Shown here: piece after piece, positions 7,509-15,646 of the stretch
Layout: each line of letters begins with the position of its first letter
Numbering within the stretch: position 1 is the first letter of the stretch
Origin: an uncultured Eubacterium sp.
Lineage (GTDB): Bacteria; Bacillota; Clostridia; Lachnospirales; Lachnospiraceae
Length of the DNA stretch: 23,274 bases
Reading direction: 5' to 3'
Assembly (NCBI GenBank): GCA_900547255.1
Contig: URGC01000032.1
Location: 1-23,274, forward strand
Position numbers and translations under genes: made by a program
Notes under the pieces: generated by a model
What the model saw: only the letters and a program-made list of their open reading frames with translations
The model's database searches: none
Told to the model about the DNA's origin: nothing

Positions 7509-10124
7509 ATGAATTTAGAAGGTTTGAATGAAATGCAGCGTAGAGCTGTCAAGTATACGGATGGCAGTCTGCTTATTATTGCTGGTGCTGGTTCAGGTAA
7601 GACGAGAGTTCTTACACACCGAATCGCATATCTGATAGAAGAATGTGGCGTCAGCCCTTATAATATTCTTGCCATAACATTTACTAATAAAGCGGCAGCA
7701 GAGATGAAGGAGCGAGTTGATAACATAACTGATTGCGGTAATCAGGTGTGGGTAAGCACATTTCACTCTACATGCGTGCGTATACTTAGAAGATATATAG
7801 ACAGAATCGGATATAATCTTAATTTCACAATCTATGACACAGATGACCAGAAGAGCGTTGTCAAAGATGTGTGTAAAAAGTTAAATATAGATACTAAAAT
7901 GCTTAAAGAGCGCACAATCATGAGTGCGATTTCAAGAGCGAAGGATGAGTACACAAGCCCTGAGCAGTTCCTGCTTGATGCTGGCAATGACTATAATCTT
8001 AAAAGAATTGCACAGGTGTACATAGAATATCAGAAAGAGTTAAAGCTTAATAATGCGCTTGATTTTGATGACCTTATATATAAAACTGTCGAGTTATTTG
8101 AAAAAGCACCCGACATTTTAGAAGCATATCAGGAACGTTTCAAGTATATAATGGTTGATGAGTATCAGGATACGAATACTATCCAGTTCAATCTTATAAG
8201 CCTTCTTGCCAGAAAATATGGCAATCTGTGTGTCGTTGGTGATGATGACCAGTCAATCTATAAGTTCAGAGGTGCTAATATAAGCAATATCCTTAACTTT
8301 GAGACTGTATTTGCAGATTCCAAGGTTATAAAGCTTGAACAGAATTACAGGTCAACACAGACAATTCTTAATGCGGCTAACAGTGTAATTGCTAACAACA
8401 TTGGAAGAAAGCCTAAGACACTATGGACAGACAATTCCAAGGGCGATAAGATTCCTTTCTGTCTGTATGAGGATGGGTATAAGGAAGCAGAAGGCGTGGT
8501 TGAGAGCATATGCAGCAAGGTGCGTGACGGATGGAATTATAATGATTTTGCAATCCTTTACAGGACTAATGCACAGTCACGACTTTTAGAGGAGAAGCTT
8601 ATCCTCAGAAATGTGCCATACAGGGTTTATGGCGGTGTGAATTTCTACCAGAGAAAAGAAATTAAGGATATTCTTGCATATCTTAAAACAGTCGACAATG
8701 GCAGTGATGGTCAGGCGATTAAGAGAATTATCAATGTCCCAAAACGTGGAATAGGTGCGACTACAATCGACAGAGTACAGCAGTTTGCTGATGCCAATGA
8801 CATGTCATTCTGGGATGCACTCTGCAACGCATCGGAGATACCGGATATAGGAAGGTCTCTCGGCAAATTAGAGAATTTCGTGACATTTATACAGGGATAT
8901 AAGGCAAAGCAGCAGTTCATGACAATTGAAGAGCTTACCAATGGAATCTTAGAGGATGTGCGGTACATGGAGAGCCTTGCGGAGAATGAGACGAGAGAGG
9001 AAGTTGAGGCAAGACAGGAAAATATTGATGAATTTATCAATAAGATTGTCGCATTTGAGAGCGGCAATGCGGAGGAGACAGATGGAGAGGAAGACCACTC
9101 ACTCAGCGCATTTCTTGCAGATGTGGCACTGATTGCTGATATTGATAACCTGTCAGAGTCGAATAATCAGGTGAGCCTTATGACACTTCACAGTGCCAAG
9201 GGTCTGGAATTCCCAATTGTCTATCTTACAGGACTTGAGGATGGGTTATTTCCAAGCTACATGACGATTGTGTCGGATGACCCGACAGAGATTGAGGAAG
9301 AGCGGAGACTCTGCTATGTTGGTATAACAAGAGCGGAGAAGGAACTCATCATAAGCTGTGCAAAGCAGAGAATGGTTCGTGGTGAGACACAGATGAACAA
9401 GGTTTCAAGATTTGTCAAAGAGATTCCAGAGGAGTATCTTGAGGTTCAGAATAATGTGACTGGCTACAACAAATCAAAAATTGATTACGGCGGAGTTAAG
9501 GACCCTGAATCAACCGGACTTTTCAGCCCAAGGGCTCATGCCAAGGATGTGCTGGCGCGCTACGGAAGCGGCAATGCAAGCCAGTATGAATCATACAATG
9601 GCAGGAGAACGAGTATCAGCGGACGCCAGACCGGTTCTTATGGGGCTGGACTTGGAAGAAGCGCAGCACCTACAAGGTATGGAAGCTCGACTAATTATGG
9701 TGGCTCAACGAACTATGGAAGTTCGACGAAGTATGGTGGTTCAACCAACTATGGCACTTCTTCTAAAGCAGGTGTGTCTTCGGCTGATAAGGCTGCTATA
9801 AGAAATGTTTCTGCGGCAAATGAGAATAAAAAGGTTGGATTTGGTAAAGAATTTCCTATGAGTGGATTCAGAAGCACCGCAGCATCTGCACAGAAATCAA
9901 GTGCATCTGGTGTTACAGCGGCATCTGCGCAGGGTGGTTCACAGGATTTCGTGACTTCCGGGCTTGGATACAAGGTTGGCGATACTGTAAGCCACGTCAA
10001 ATTCGGCGAAGGCATTGTGAAAGACATTGTCAGTGCAACCAAGGATTATATGGTTACGGTTGATTTCAACGACTATGGTGTCAAGAAGATGCTCGCTGGA
10101 TTTGCAAGACTTAAGAAAGTATAA
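7509..10124 (+). CDS. pcrA: ATP-dependent DNA helicase PcrA (UvrD/Rep family)
   Basis: A superfamily 1A 3'-5' helicase of 871 residues. Visible motifs are the Q motif around Gln10, Walker A AGAGSGKT (25-32), ITFTNKAAAEMKER, Walker B VDEYQD (216-221), GDDDQSIYKFRGA (244-256), the YRST motif, LMTLHSAKGLEF and the final CYVGITRAEKEL. PcrA unwinds DNA in repair and in plasmid replication and removes RecA. Typical PcrA is about 720-750 residues. This one is longer because of a low-complexity linker at about 720-755 with repeated Tyr-Gly-Gly/Ser-Ser-Thr-Asn units, followed by an Ala/Ser-rich stretch and the conserved C-terminal Tudor-like domain (about 820-871, YKVGDTVSHVKFGEGIV) that binds RNA polymerase. 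The start is the ATG with GGAG at 7499-7502; a start 51 bases upstream lacks a good site. Confidence 0.95.
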   Translation: MNLEGLNEMQRRAVKYTDGSLLIIAGAGSGKTRVLTHRIAYLIEECGVSPYNILAITFTNKAAAEMKERVDNITDCGNQVWVSTFHSTCVRILRRYIDRIGYNLNFTIYDTDDQKSVVKDVCKKLNIDTKMLKERTIMSAISRAKDEYTSPEQFLLDAGNDYNLKRIAQVYIEYQKELKLNNALDFDDLIYKTVELFEKAPDILEAYQERFKYIMVDEYQDTNTIQFNLISLLARKYGNLCVVGDDDQSIYKFRGANISNILNFETVFADSKVIKLEQNYRSTQTILNAANSVIANNIGRKPKTLWTDNSKGDKIPFCLYEDGYKEAEGVVESICSKVRDGWNYNDFAILYRTNAQSRLLEEKLILRNVPYRVYGGVNFYQRKEIKDILAYLKTVDNGSDGQAIKRIINVPKRGIGATTIDRVQQFADANDMSFWDALCNASEIPDIGRSLGKLENFVTFIQGYKAKQQFMTIEELTNGILEDVRYMESLAENETREEVEARQENIDEFINKIVAFESGNAEETDGEEDHSLSAFLADVALIADIDNLSESNNQVSLMTLHSAKGLEFPIVYLTGLEDGLFPSYMTIVSDDPTEIEEERRLCYVGITRAEKELIISCAKQRMVRGETQMNKVSRFVKEIPEEYLEVQNNVTGYNKSKIDYGGVKDPESTGLFSPRAHAKDVLARYGSGNASQYESYNGRRTSISGRQTGSYGAGLGRSAAPTRYGSSTNYGGSTNYGSSTKYGGSTNYGTSSKAGVSSADKAAIRNVSAANENKKVGFGKEFPMSGFRSTAASAQKSSASGVTAASAQGGSQDFVTSGLGYKVGDTVSHVKFGEGIVKDIVSATKDYMVTVDFNDYGVKKMLAGFARLKKV
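9673..9768 (+). repeat. Imperfect tandem repeats in the pcrA linker
   Basis: Within pcrA about seven copies of a 12-15 base unit encode Tyr-Gly-Gly/Ser-Ser-Thr-Asn/Lys. Repeat copies differ at synonymous positions, so the repeat is old or kept by selection. The length may vary between strains by slippage. Confidence 0.75.
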
Positions 10125-10152
10125 TTAAGACAGAAAAATTACATCAAAAGGC

Positions 10153-10181
10153 TAGAAAAGTAAAAAATGCTGTGTTATAAT
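10153..10181 (+). promoter_or_regulatory. Extended -10 promoter for the small membrane protein
   Basis: A perfect TATAAT (10176-10181) has the upstream TGT of an extended -10. A weak TAGAAA -35 (10153-10158) is 17 bases away. The start codon is 43 bases downstream. Confidence 0.65.
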
Positions 10182-10224
10182 CTTGGCATATGAAGAGTAT
10201 CTTGAACGGAAAGGGGTATTAACT

Positions 10225-10479
10225 ATGAATAGAGAAAAGATAGACGAGTTAACATCTAGGATCAACGAACTTATTCACAAAGAAGAGAAGAAGGAAGAAA
10301 AGAGCTGCTGCAACATTTTAATAGTAGTTCTTGCAATTGTTGGAGCTGTAGCTGCTGTAGCAGGTATTGCATACGCTGTATACAGATATTTCACACCTGA
10401 TTATCTTGATGATTTCGATGATGACTTTGAAGACGATTTTGAAGATGACTTCGAGGATGATTTTGAAGACGAGAAGTAA
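10225..10479 (+). CDS. Small single-pass membrane protein with acidic repeat tail
   Basis: An 84-residue protein. Residues 1-26 are a charged, amphipathic helix (MNREKIDELTSRINEL), residues about 30-54 are one membrane helix rich in Val, Ala and Ile, and residues 58-84 are an extremely acidic tail with repeated Asp-Asp-Phe-Glu units. The ATG at 10225 is preferred over an upstream in-frame ATG because AAAGGGG (10210-10216) sits before it and the TATAAT box overlaps the longer version's leader. With Lys-rich N-terminus and acidic C-terminus, the positive-inside rule puts the N-terminus in the cytosol and the acidic tail outside, where it could bind cations or surface polymers. I recognise no named family; similar small proteins are common in Lachnospiraceae. 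It has its own promoter and terminator. Confidence 0.8.
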   Translation: MNREKIDELTSRINELIHKEEKKEEKSCCNILIVVLAIVGAVAAVAGIAYAVYRYFTPDYLDDFDDDFEDDFEDDFEDDFEDEK

Positions 10480-10566
10480 TCTGGAATCTTGTTGAAGCTG
10501 GCTTTTGGCTTTAGAGTATTTAAGCTGTTTAAGTCATATAAGTCAGAGATAATGTCACAGAGTATT

Positions 10567-10605
10567 AATAAGCCACTGGTCGGACTGTCCGGCTGGTGGC
10601 TTATT
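10567..10605 (+). terminator. Intrinsic terminator after the small membrane protein
   Basis: AATAAGCCAC (10567-10576) pairs with GTGGCTTATT (10596-10605), with further partial pairing inside (CGGA with TCCG). AT-rich sequence follows. Confidence 0.8.
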
Positions 10606-10609
10606 TAAT

Positions 10610-11026
10610 AAGATGGCAGGGCTGTCTAGTTAAAGAGTGGCTGGCTATAAAGAAGCTGGATGACTATAGATGAATTAGTTTTTCTAAGCTTAATAGTGAG
10701 GTTTGGATTTTTAGCAGCAGAAATCTTGTAAAAATCCAAAAACAGCTCAATATCAAGGATGAAAATATGATTTTGGCTTGATAGTAAGAAAGTGCCTGAA
10801 AAATCCAGGATTAGCGGAAAAGCTGGATTTATATAAAAAAATTCTGGATTTAAGCCAAACTTGCTTGGAAAACATATGAAATAGAGTTGATTTTGGAGCT
10901 TTTCAGCGAAGAAGTTGCATTTAAGCCAAAAACAAATTTGTTGAGGCAGCATCGAAAGTATAATAGATTAAGCCTAAAAGCATAGAAGTTGTGTCAAAAG
11001 ATATAATATAAAAAATAAACATGAAC
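10610..11026. other. Gene-free 420-base stretch with inverted and direct repeats
   Basis: I see no credible gene here. A 12-bp perfect inverted repeat (10702-10713 with 10729-10740, 15-base loop) is present. The short elements CTGGATTT and ATTTAAGCCAAA recur, and TATAAT at 11002-11007 may serve rlmD, though its -35 is poor. It may be a non-coding RNA or decayed sequence. Confidence 0.5.
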
Positions 11027-11036
11027 AGGAGTATAT

Positions 11037-12419
11037 ATGAGAAAAGGTGATGTGCTGACAGGAAAAGTTGAATATGTAGATTTTCCTAACAAGGCGTATG
11101 TGAGTGCGATATCGGAGAATCCGGAGGATAATGGAAAGCTTGTCGTTGTAAAGAATTCCATTCCGGGACAGATTGTTGAATTTGGAATCAATAAAAAGCG
11201 CAAGGATAAATGTGAGGCAAGGCTGCTTAAAGTGCTTGAGAAATCACCGCTGGAGACAGTGGAAGCCTGTAAATATTTTGGCAGATGCGGCGGATGTACA
11301 TATCAGACAGTTGCGTATGAAGCCCAGCTTGCCATGAAAGAGAAGCAGATAAAGGATATTCTTGACGGCGCAATCAAGTCTGAGTATGAATTTGAGGGAA
11401 TAACAGGAAGTCCGCTGACAGAGCATTACCGTAACAAGATGGAATTTTCATTTGGCGATGAGGTCAAGGATGGCGAGCTTGCGCTGGGACTTCATAAAAG
11501 AAACAGTACATATGATATTGTAACTGTTGATGGCTGCCGCATTATTAATGAGGATTTTTCTAAAATTCTGCGCGCAACTCTTGATTATTTTAAGGATAAA
11601 GACATTCCATATCTTCACAAGATTACGCACGAAGGTTATCTCAGACATCTGCTGGTAAGACGTGCGCAAAAGACTGGCGAGATTCTTGTAGACCTTGTAA
11701 CAACTACACAGATGGACGTGTCGCTTGATGAGTGGAAGGAAGCATTGCTTGCACTTGAACTTGAAGGAAAGATTGCAGGAATCCTTCACACATGCAATGA
11801 CAGTCTTGCAGATGTTGTCAAAAATGATAAGACGGACCTTTTATATGGCCGTGATTATATTGAGGAGGAGCTTCTTGGACTGCATTTCAAGATAAGTCCA
11901 TTCTCATTCTTCCAGACTAACTCACTTGGAGCGGAAGTTTTGTATTCTAAGGCGAGGGATTACATGGGAACAACCAAGGATAAGGTTGTGTTTGATTTGT
12001 ACAGCGGAACAGGCACTATTGCACAGATTCTTGCACCAGTTGCAAAGAAGGTTGTCGGTGTGGAGATAATTGAGGAAGCTGTTGTTGCAGCCCGCCAGAA
12101 TGCGGAATTTAATGGGCTGTCTAACTGTGAATTTATTGCAGATGATGTTCTCAAGGCACTTGATAACATCAAAGAGACACCTGACCTTATCATGCTTGAC
12201 CCTCCAAGAGATGGCATCCATCCAAAGGCACTTGAGAAGATAATTGATTACGGAGTTAACAATATCGTCTACATTTCATGCAAGCCAACATCGCTTGCAA
12301 GGGATTTGGAAATGTTGCAGGCGAGGGGATATAAGGTTGAAAAGGCTTGCTGTATTGACATGTTTCCTAATACTTATCATATAGAGTGCGTGGTTGCACT
12401 ACATCGGGTCGATATGTAA
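11037..12419 (+). CDS. rlmD: 23S rRNA (uracil-5-)-methyltransferase, RlmD/RumA family
   Basis: This 460-residue enzyme methylates C5 of a uridine in 23S rRNA using S-adenosylmethionine. An N-terminal TRAM-like domain (about 1-65) is followed by a [4Fe-4S] cluster motif with Cys78, Cys84, Cys87 and Cys167 (FGRCGGCTYQ). The methyltransferase fold shows motif I LYSGTGTIA, LDPPRDG and the catalytic YISCKPTSLARD with Cys415 and the base Glu450 in HIECV. Gram-positive relatives (RlmCD) modify both U747 and U1939, so specificity is open. The ribosome site is AGGAG (11027-11031). The very end, VVALHRVDM, reaches the point where chromosomal gene content stops, and the 3' end of this gene is a known integration site for some integrative elements, so the last codons may be element-derived. 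Confidence 0.93.
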   Translation: MRKGDVLTGKVEYVDFPNKAYVSAISENPEDNGKLVVVKNSIPGQIVEFGINKKRKDKCEARLLKVLEKSPLETVEACKYFGRCGGCTYQTVAYEAQLAMKEKQIKDILDGAIKSEYEFEGITGSPLTEHYRNKMEFSFGDEVKDGELALGLHKRNSTYDIVTVDGCRIINEDFSKILRATLDYFKDKDIPYLHKITHEGYLRHLLVRRAQKTGEILVDLVTTTQMDVSLDEWKEALLALELEGKIAGILHTCNDSLADVVKNDKTDLLYGRDYIEEELLGLHFKISPFSFFQTNSLGAEVLYSKARDYMGTTKDKVVFDLYSGTGTIAQILAPVAKKVVGVEIIEEAVVAARQNAEFNGLSNCEFIADDVLKALDNIKETPDLIMLDPPRDGIHPKALEKIIDYGVNNIVYISCKPTSLARDLEMLQARGYKVEKACCIDMFPNTYHIECVVALHRVDM

Positions 12420-12598
12420 GAATCCTTGATTTTAGGCACTTTGAGCGACATATGATGTTCTCTCAGAGTGATAGAAAAACCTACAAAAAGGCGATTTCGG
12501 ACGGAGTAAATGTCTCGGTCGTTTTGGATGTGGGGTGTGGGAACACATAAAAGTACAGTTACAGTAATTTCAAGTTATTCAACAGAATAAGAAACGTG
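12420..12598. other. Probable left end of the integrated element
   Basis: The stretch between rlmD and the next terminator holds no convincing gene. A 32-codon frame (12452-12550) shows fairly natural codon content but has no ribosome site. The chromosomal genes before it and mobile genes after it suggest that an attachment site lies at or near the rlmD stop. No copy of the rlmD end is seen elsewhere in the window, so the other end is outside it. Confidence 0.4.
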
Positions 12599-12640
12599 AA
12601 AGACCGTTCATTTTCAAGTAATTGGAGATGAGCGGTCTTT
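12599..12640 (+). terminator. Strong terminator ahead of the parB-like gene
   Basis: AAAGACCGTTCA (12599-12610) pairs with TGAGCGGTCTTT (12629-12640), 12 bp with one G-T wobble and an 18-base loop, then a T run. It isolates the element from rlmD read-through, or is an attenuator for the next operon. Confidence 0.8.
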
Positions 12641-12706
12641 TTCTATTTGCAGATAACATTGGCATAACTGAGTAGAAGCTATTCTACCGGAAGATCGGAG
12701 GTTGTA

Positions 12707-13588
12707 ATGGAAGAGATAAAGAATATCAGAATAAGCGAGTTAAAGGACTTTAAGAACCATCCTTTTCATGTGCAGCAGGACATGGAGCTGTGTGCTCTTA
12801 TGAAAAGTATTGAGGATGAGGGTGTGATTGTTCCTTTACTTGTAAGACCGAATCCTGATGGGGAGGGGTATGAAGTGATTGCAGGACACAGACGAAAGGC
12901 AGCAGCACAGTGGGCTGGTCTTGCGGAAGTTCCGGCAGTTATAAGAGAGCTGGACGATAATCAGGCGATAGTGGCGATGGTAGATTCTAACTTGCAGCGT
13001 GAGAATCTAAAACCAAGTGAGAAAGCTTATGCTTATCGTATGAAGCTGGAAGCCATGAACAGACAGGGAAGAAAAACGGACATCACTTCGGCTCAAGTTG
13101 GACCGAAGCCGGCGCGGAGTAATGAGCTACTGGCAAAGCAGGTGGGTGAGAGTGTGGCACAGATTAAGCGGTATATACGGCTTACCTATCTGATTCCGAA
13201 GATACTGCAAATGGTAGATGAGGAAAAGATGGCTTTTACGATTGCGGTGGAACTGTCTTATCTGACAGAGGAAGAACAGTATGAACTTCATGCCGTCATG
13301 GATATGGAGCAATGTACTCCGTCTTTATCGCAGGCGAATCGGATGAAGCGAATCAGCCAATCCGGTGGTCTTGATATGGACGCAATGTATGTGATTTTGG
13401 AAGAGGAAAAACCAAACCAGAGAGAGCAGATTAAGATACGAGCAGACAAATTATCGCAGTATTTTCCATCAGACTATACACCAAAGCAGAAGGTGGAACT
13501 GATTGAGAAGCTTGTGAAGGAATGGCATGAAAGCCAGCAACAGCTTGATGTGGCAGAGAAAAGTAGAAAGAGAGGTAATGCGAGATGA
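12707..13588 (+). CDS. ParB/Spo0J-like partition or regulatory protein of the element
   Basis: This 293-residue protein has the ParB N-terminal CTP-binding domain: VPLLVRPNPDGEGYEVIAGHRR with the GHRR box at 60-63, and a second box NLQREN at 95-100. A helix-turn-helix follows at about 139-165 (ELLAKQVGESVAQIKRYIRL). The C-terminal third is charged and helical, suitable for dimerisation. ParB proteins load on centromere-like sites and usually partner ParA. No ParA is present here; the next module is an actin-type ParM, so this protein more likely acts as a clamp-type DNA binder or regulator of the element. The ribosome site is GGAGG (12697-12701). It overlaps the next gene by four bases (ATGA), so the two are translationally coupled. 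Confidence 0.9.
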   Translation: MEEIKNIRISELKDFKNHPFHVQQDMELCALMKSIEDEGVIVPLLVRPNPDGEGYEVIAGHRRKAAAQWAGLAEVPAVIRELDDNQAIVAMVDSNLQRENLKPSEKAYAYRMKLEAMNRQGRKTDITSAQVGPKPARSNELLAKQVGESVAQIKRYIRLTYLIPKILQMVDEEKMAFTIAVELSYLTEEEQYELHAVMDMEQCTPSLSQANRMKRISQSGGLDMDAMYVILEEEKPNQREQIKIRADKLSQYFPSDYTPKQKVELIEKLVKEWHESQQQLDVAEKSRKRGNAR

Positions 13589-13974
13589 GCAGGGAAACAA
13601 AGGATTTATCACTATTTGAGCAGATGGGCGGAACTTATTTCGAGAAAGATGGATTGTTGTATCCGAATCTTTCGATGGAGCAGGAGCCGGAACAGATTAC
13701 GGTTGGTAAGTATGGACTACTATGGACTTCTTATATGAAGGAAACCTATCCGGACAGATACCGACACCATATCAGAATGGGACAGCTTTATAGCAAAGCT
13801 GCAGAGGTCAATGAGGAAGCTTATCAGATGGTAGACACAATTACGAATCAGTATTTAATGAAGCATAAGCCGGTTAATCCTGCTTCCACGATGGAAATGT
13901 GGAAGATCAGAGAACAGGCGAAGCAGACAGCGGAGGAGGAAGTATATGAGACAGTCATTTACAGATTTTGCTAA
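13585..13974 (+). CDS. tnpV: TnpV family transposon-encoded protein
   Basis: This 129-residue protein matches the TnpV family: it opens with LSLFEQMGGTYFEKDGLLYPNL, includes a YG..YMKE segment, and ends in a Glu-rich helix with YETVIY. TnpV proteins occur in Firmicutes transposons and integrative elements; their function is not known. They are small and soluble. It starts inside the end of the parB-like gene (ATGA overlap) and is followed about 100 bases later by the likely start of ParM. Its 3' part overlaps a second in-frame ATG for the ParM reading frame with its own ribosome site (about 13931-13938), which may allow coupled translation. Confidence 0.8.
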   Translation: MSRETKDLSLFEQMGGTYFEKDGLLYPNLSMEQEPEQITVGKYGLLWTSYMKETYPDRYRHHIRMGQLYSKAAEVNEEAYQMVDTITNQYLMKHKPVNPASTMEMWKIREQAKQTAEEEVYETVIYRFC

Positions 13975-14074
13975 GAGATATGTGGATGATAGCAGATGTG
14001 CTATTGTCCACGAAAAGATTACAGACAATACAGGTTTTGTTACCGGCACAGATGCCGGAGAAAGAGAGGATTTT

Positions 14075-15037
14075 ATGACAGAGAAGATAAGAGAATACAG
14101 TATGAACGGAGCATTAATTATTGGAGTAGACAACGGCTACGGAAATATGAAAACAGCCAGGAGATGCTTTAAGACAGCGATTGCGAAGTATGACAGCGCA
14201 CCTGTGTTAAGCAGAGATTATATCGAGTACGGTGGTGATTATTATGTCATCGGAGAGGGAAGAAAGGGGTTTGTGGCAGATAAGCAGACCGATGACGATA
14301 ATTATGTGCTGACACTTGCTGCTATTGTAAAGGAGCTGGAAGCAAGGGGAATCACAGATGCTGTTAACAGAGTTAGGATTCATCTGGCAGTCGGTTTGCC
14401 ACTCAAATGGGTGCAGGCACAGCGGGAGGATTTTAAGAGATATATGCTCAGGAACAGCAGTGTGGAGGTCGGCTATAAGGACAGACTTTATTGTATTGAG
14501 TTTGCCGGATGTACGGTTATGCCACAGTGTTACTCGGCAGTGGCAGAGAATCTGAAGGATTTTGCAGGCGTGACGCTTCTTGCAGATATTGGAAACGGTA
14601 CGATGAATCTGATGTATCTGAATAATGGACGCCCAATGGAAAGTAAGGCATGGACCGAGAAGCTTGGTGTGTTCCAGTGCTTTCAGAAGATTCACAACAT
14701 GGTGCAGGATAAAACGGGGGACAATCTTATGGATGATGTAATTGATAATATTCTTCGTAGCGGGAAGATTGAACTTCCGGAGCCCCATGCATCACTCGTG
14801 GAAAAGGCAATTTGTGACTATGTGGAGGAGATTTTCCAGAAGCTGCGTGACCATGAGTATAATGAAAGGCTGATGAAGGTTTACTTCATGGGTGGAGGAG
14901 CAAGACTGGTAGAACAGTTTGGAAATTACAATCCGGATACCACCATTTTCAACCATGATATTAGAGCAAATGCAAAAGGATACGAGTATTACTGCTATAT
15001 GCTTTTAAGACATCAGAGCAAGTCGGGCAGAAGGTAG
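14075..15037 (+). CDS. parM: ParM/StbA-like actin-type segregation ATPase
   Basis: The 320-residue product has the actin-fold motifs of ParM-type plasmid segregation ATPases: phosphate-1 VDNGYGNMKT (18-27), phosphate-2 LADIGNGTMNL (169-179) and the adenosine motif MGGGARL (272-278). ParM filaments push sister plasmids apart when capped by ParR bound at parC. I chose ATG 14075 because AGAGAGGA is just upstream and the protein begins shortly before phosphate-1, as in the family. A longer 363-codon version from 13946 also has a strong ribosome site, but it would add 43 residues with no family counterpart and overlap tnpV. The gene directly downstream is a plausible ParR, so this is a type II partition operon on the element, useful for stability in a circular stage. 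Confidence 0.9.
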   Translation: MTEKIREYSMNGALIIGVDNGYGNMKTARRCFKTAIAKYDSAPVLSRDYIEYGGDYYVIGEGRKGFVADKQTDDDNYVLTLAAIVKELEARGITDAVNRVRIHLAVGLPLKWVQAQREDFKRYMLRNSSVEVGYKDRLYCIEFAGCTVMPQCYSAVAENLKDFAGVTLLADIGNGTMNLMYLNNGRPMESKAWTEKLGVFQCFQKIHNMVQDKTGDNLMDDVIDNILRSGKIELPEPHASLVEKAICDYVEEIFQKLRDHEYNERLMKVYFMGGGARLVEQFGNYNPDTTIFNHDIRANAKGYEYYCYMLLRHQSKSGRR

Positions 15038-15047
15038 GTGATGCACT

Positions 15048-15545
15048 ATGACAAAGCAGTATAGGAATCACAACATCCGTTTCAACATGTCGGATGAGGG
15101 CGGAGTGCAGGCGTGGGAACGCCTGCATTCCGAAGAGGTGGAACAGAGCTTTAAGTCGCAGAATGCTTTTGTGGTGGCGGCTATCAATGATTATTATGAA
15201 AGACATCTTGCCAAGAAAAACGATCCCTATCTTGAAAGCAGGGAAAAGGAAGATGCTTTTGCAGACAGGCTGGTGCAGGCAGTGGAGCAGAAGCTGCTTT
15301 CCAACCTTCCGGCACTTGCAGCCATGTATCAGATGCAGCAGCAGGCTTTCTTTCAGGCGGGATTGCAGGCTGGAGGGATAATGCCTTATCCGTATCAGCA
15401 GGGTAATCCGGGAACTGTTGCATCGGTGGGGGTAAAGCCGGTTACAGAACCGACACAGAGCAATGAACAGCCGATAGAAGCTGGAAAACAGGAGCAAATG
15501 GAGCCGGAAGAGAATGAGTTTCTGGATTACTCGTTTGGTGTGTAA
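15048..15545 (+). CDS. Probable ParR-like centromere-binding protein
   Basis: This 165-residue protein begins 10 bases after parM. Residues about 5-50 (RNHNIRFNMSDEGG, then ERLHSEEVEQSFKSQNAFV) suit a ribbon-helix-helix DNA-binding fold. The rest is Gln-rich and Pro-rich, mostly disordered, ending in NEFLDYSFGV, which could be the tail that contacts the ParM filament. In known type II systems ParR is encoded right after ParM, so the role is inferred from position and general design, not from a close family match. The ribosome site is GGTAGGTG, overlapping the parM end region. It could also be an unrelated accessory factor. Confidence 0.55.
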   Translation: MTKQYRNHNIRFNMSDEGGVQAWERLHSEEVEQSFKSQNAFVVAAINDYYERHLAKKNDPYLESREKEDAFADRLVQAVEQKLLSNLPALAAMYQMQQQAFFQAGLQAGGIMPYPYQQGNPGTVASVGVKPVTEPTQSNEQPIEAGKQEQMEPEENEFLDYSFGV

Positions 15546-15591
15546 ATTTTTGAAAAGGAGTTGATATTATCATGAAAACTGGATATACTAT

Positions 15592-15620
15592 AAGTAGGGT
15601 AAGTAGGAAATACCCTACTT
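15592..15620. promoter_or_regulatory. 10-bp dyad, likely operator of the toxin-antitoxin pair
   Basis: AAGTAGGGTA (15592-15601) and TACCCTACTT (15611-15620) are perfect inverse copies separated by 9 bases that contain a further AGTAGG. It lies 26 bases before the antitoxin ATG. AbrB/MazE-type antitoxins often repress their own promoter through such dyads; as RNA it could form a hairpin that hides nothing obvious, so a DNA operator is favoured. Confidence 0.6.
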
Positions 15621-15646
15621 TTAAGATTTTGAAAGGAGTGAACGAC

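Noticed and set aside
10626..10952. A 108-codon minus-strand frame in the stretch before rlmD
   Set aside because: It has no ribosome site, its product is a Phe/Leu/Asn-rich oddity made from the repeated words, and the inverted repeat lies within it. It is better explained as non-coding.
13946..14074. Longer start for ParM (43 extra codons)
   Set aside because: A strong ribosome site exists, but the added residues lie ahead of the phosphate-1 motif with no family counterpart and overlap tnpV. The start at 14075 is preferred, with moderate certainty.
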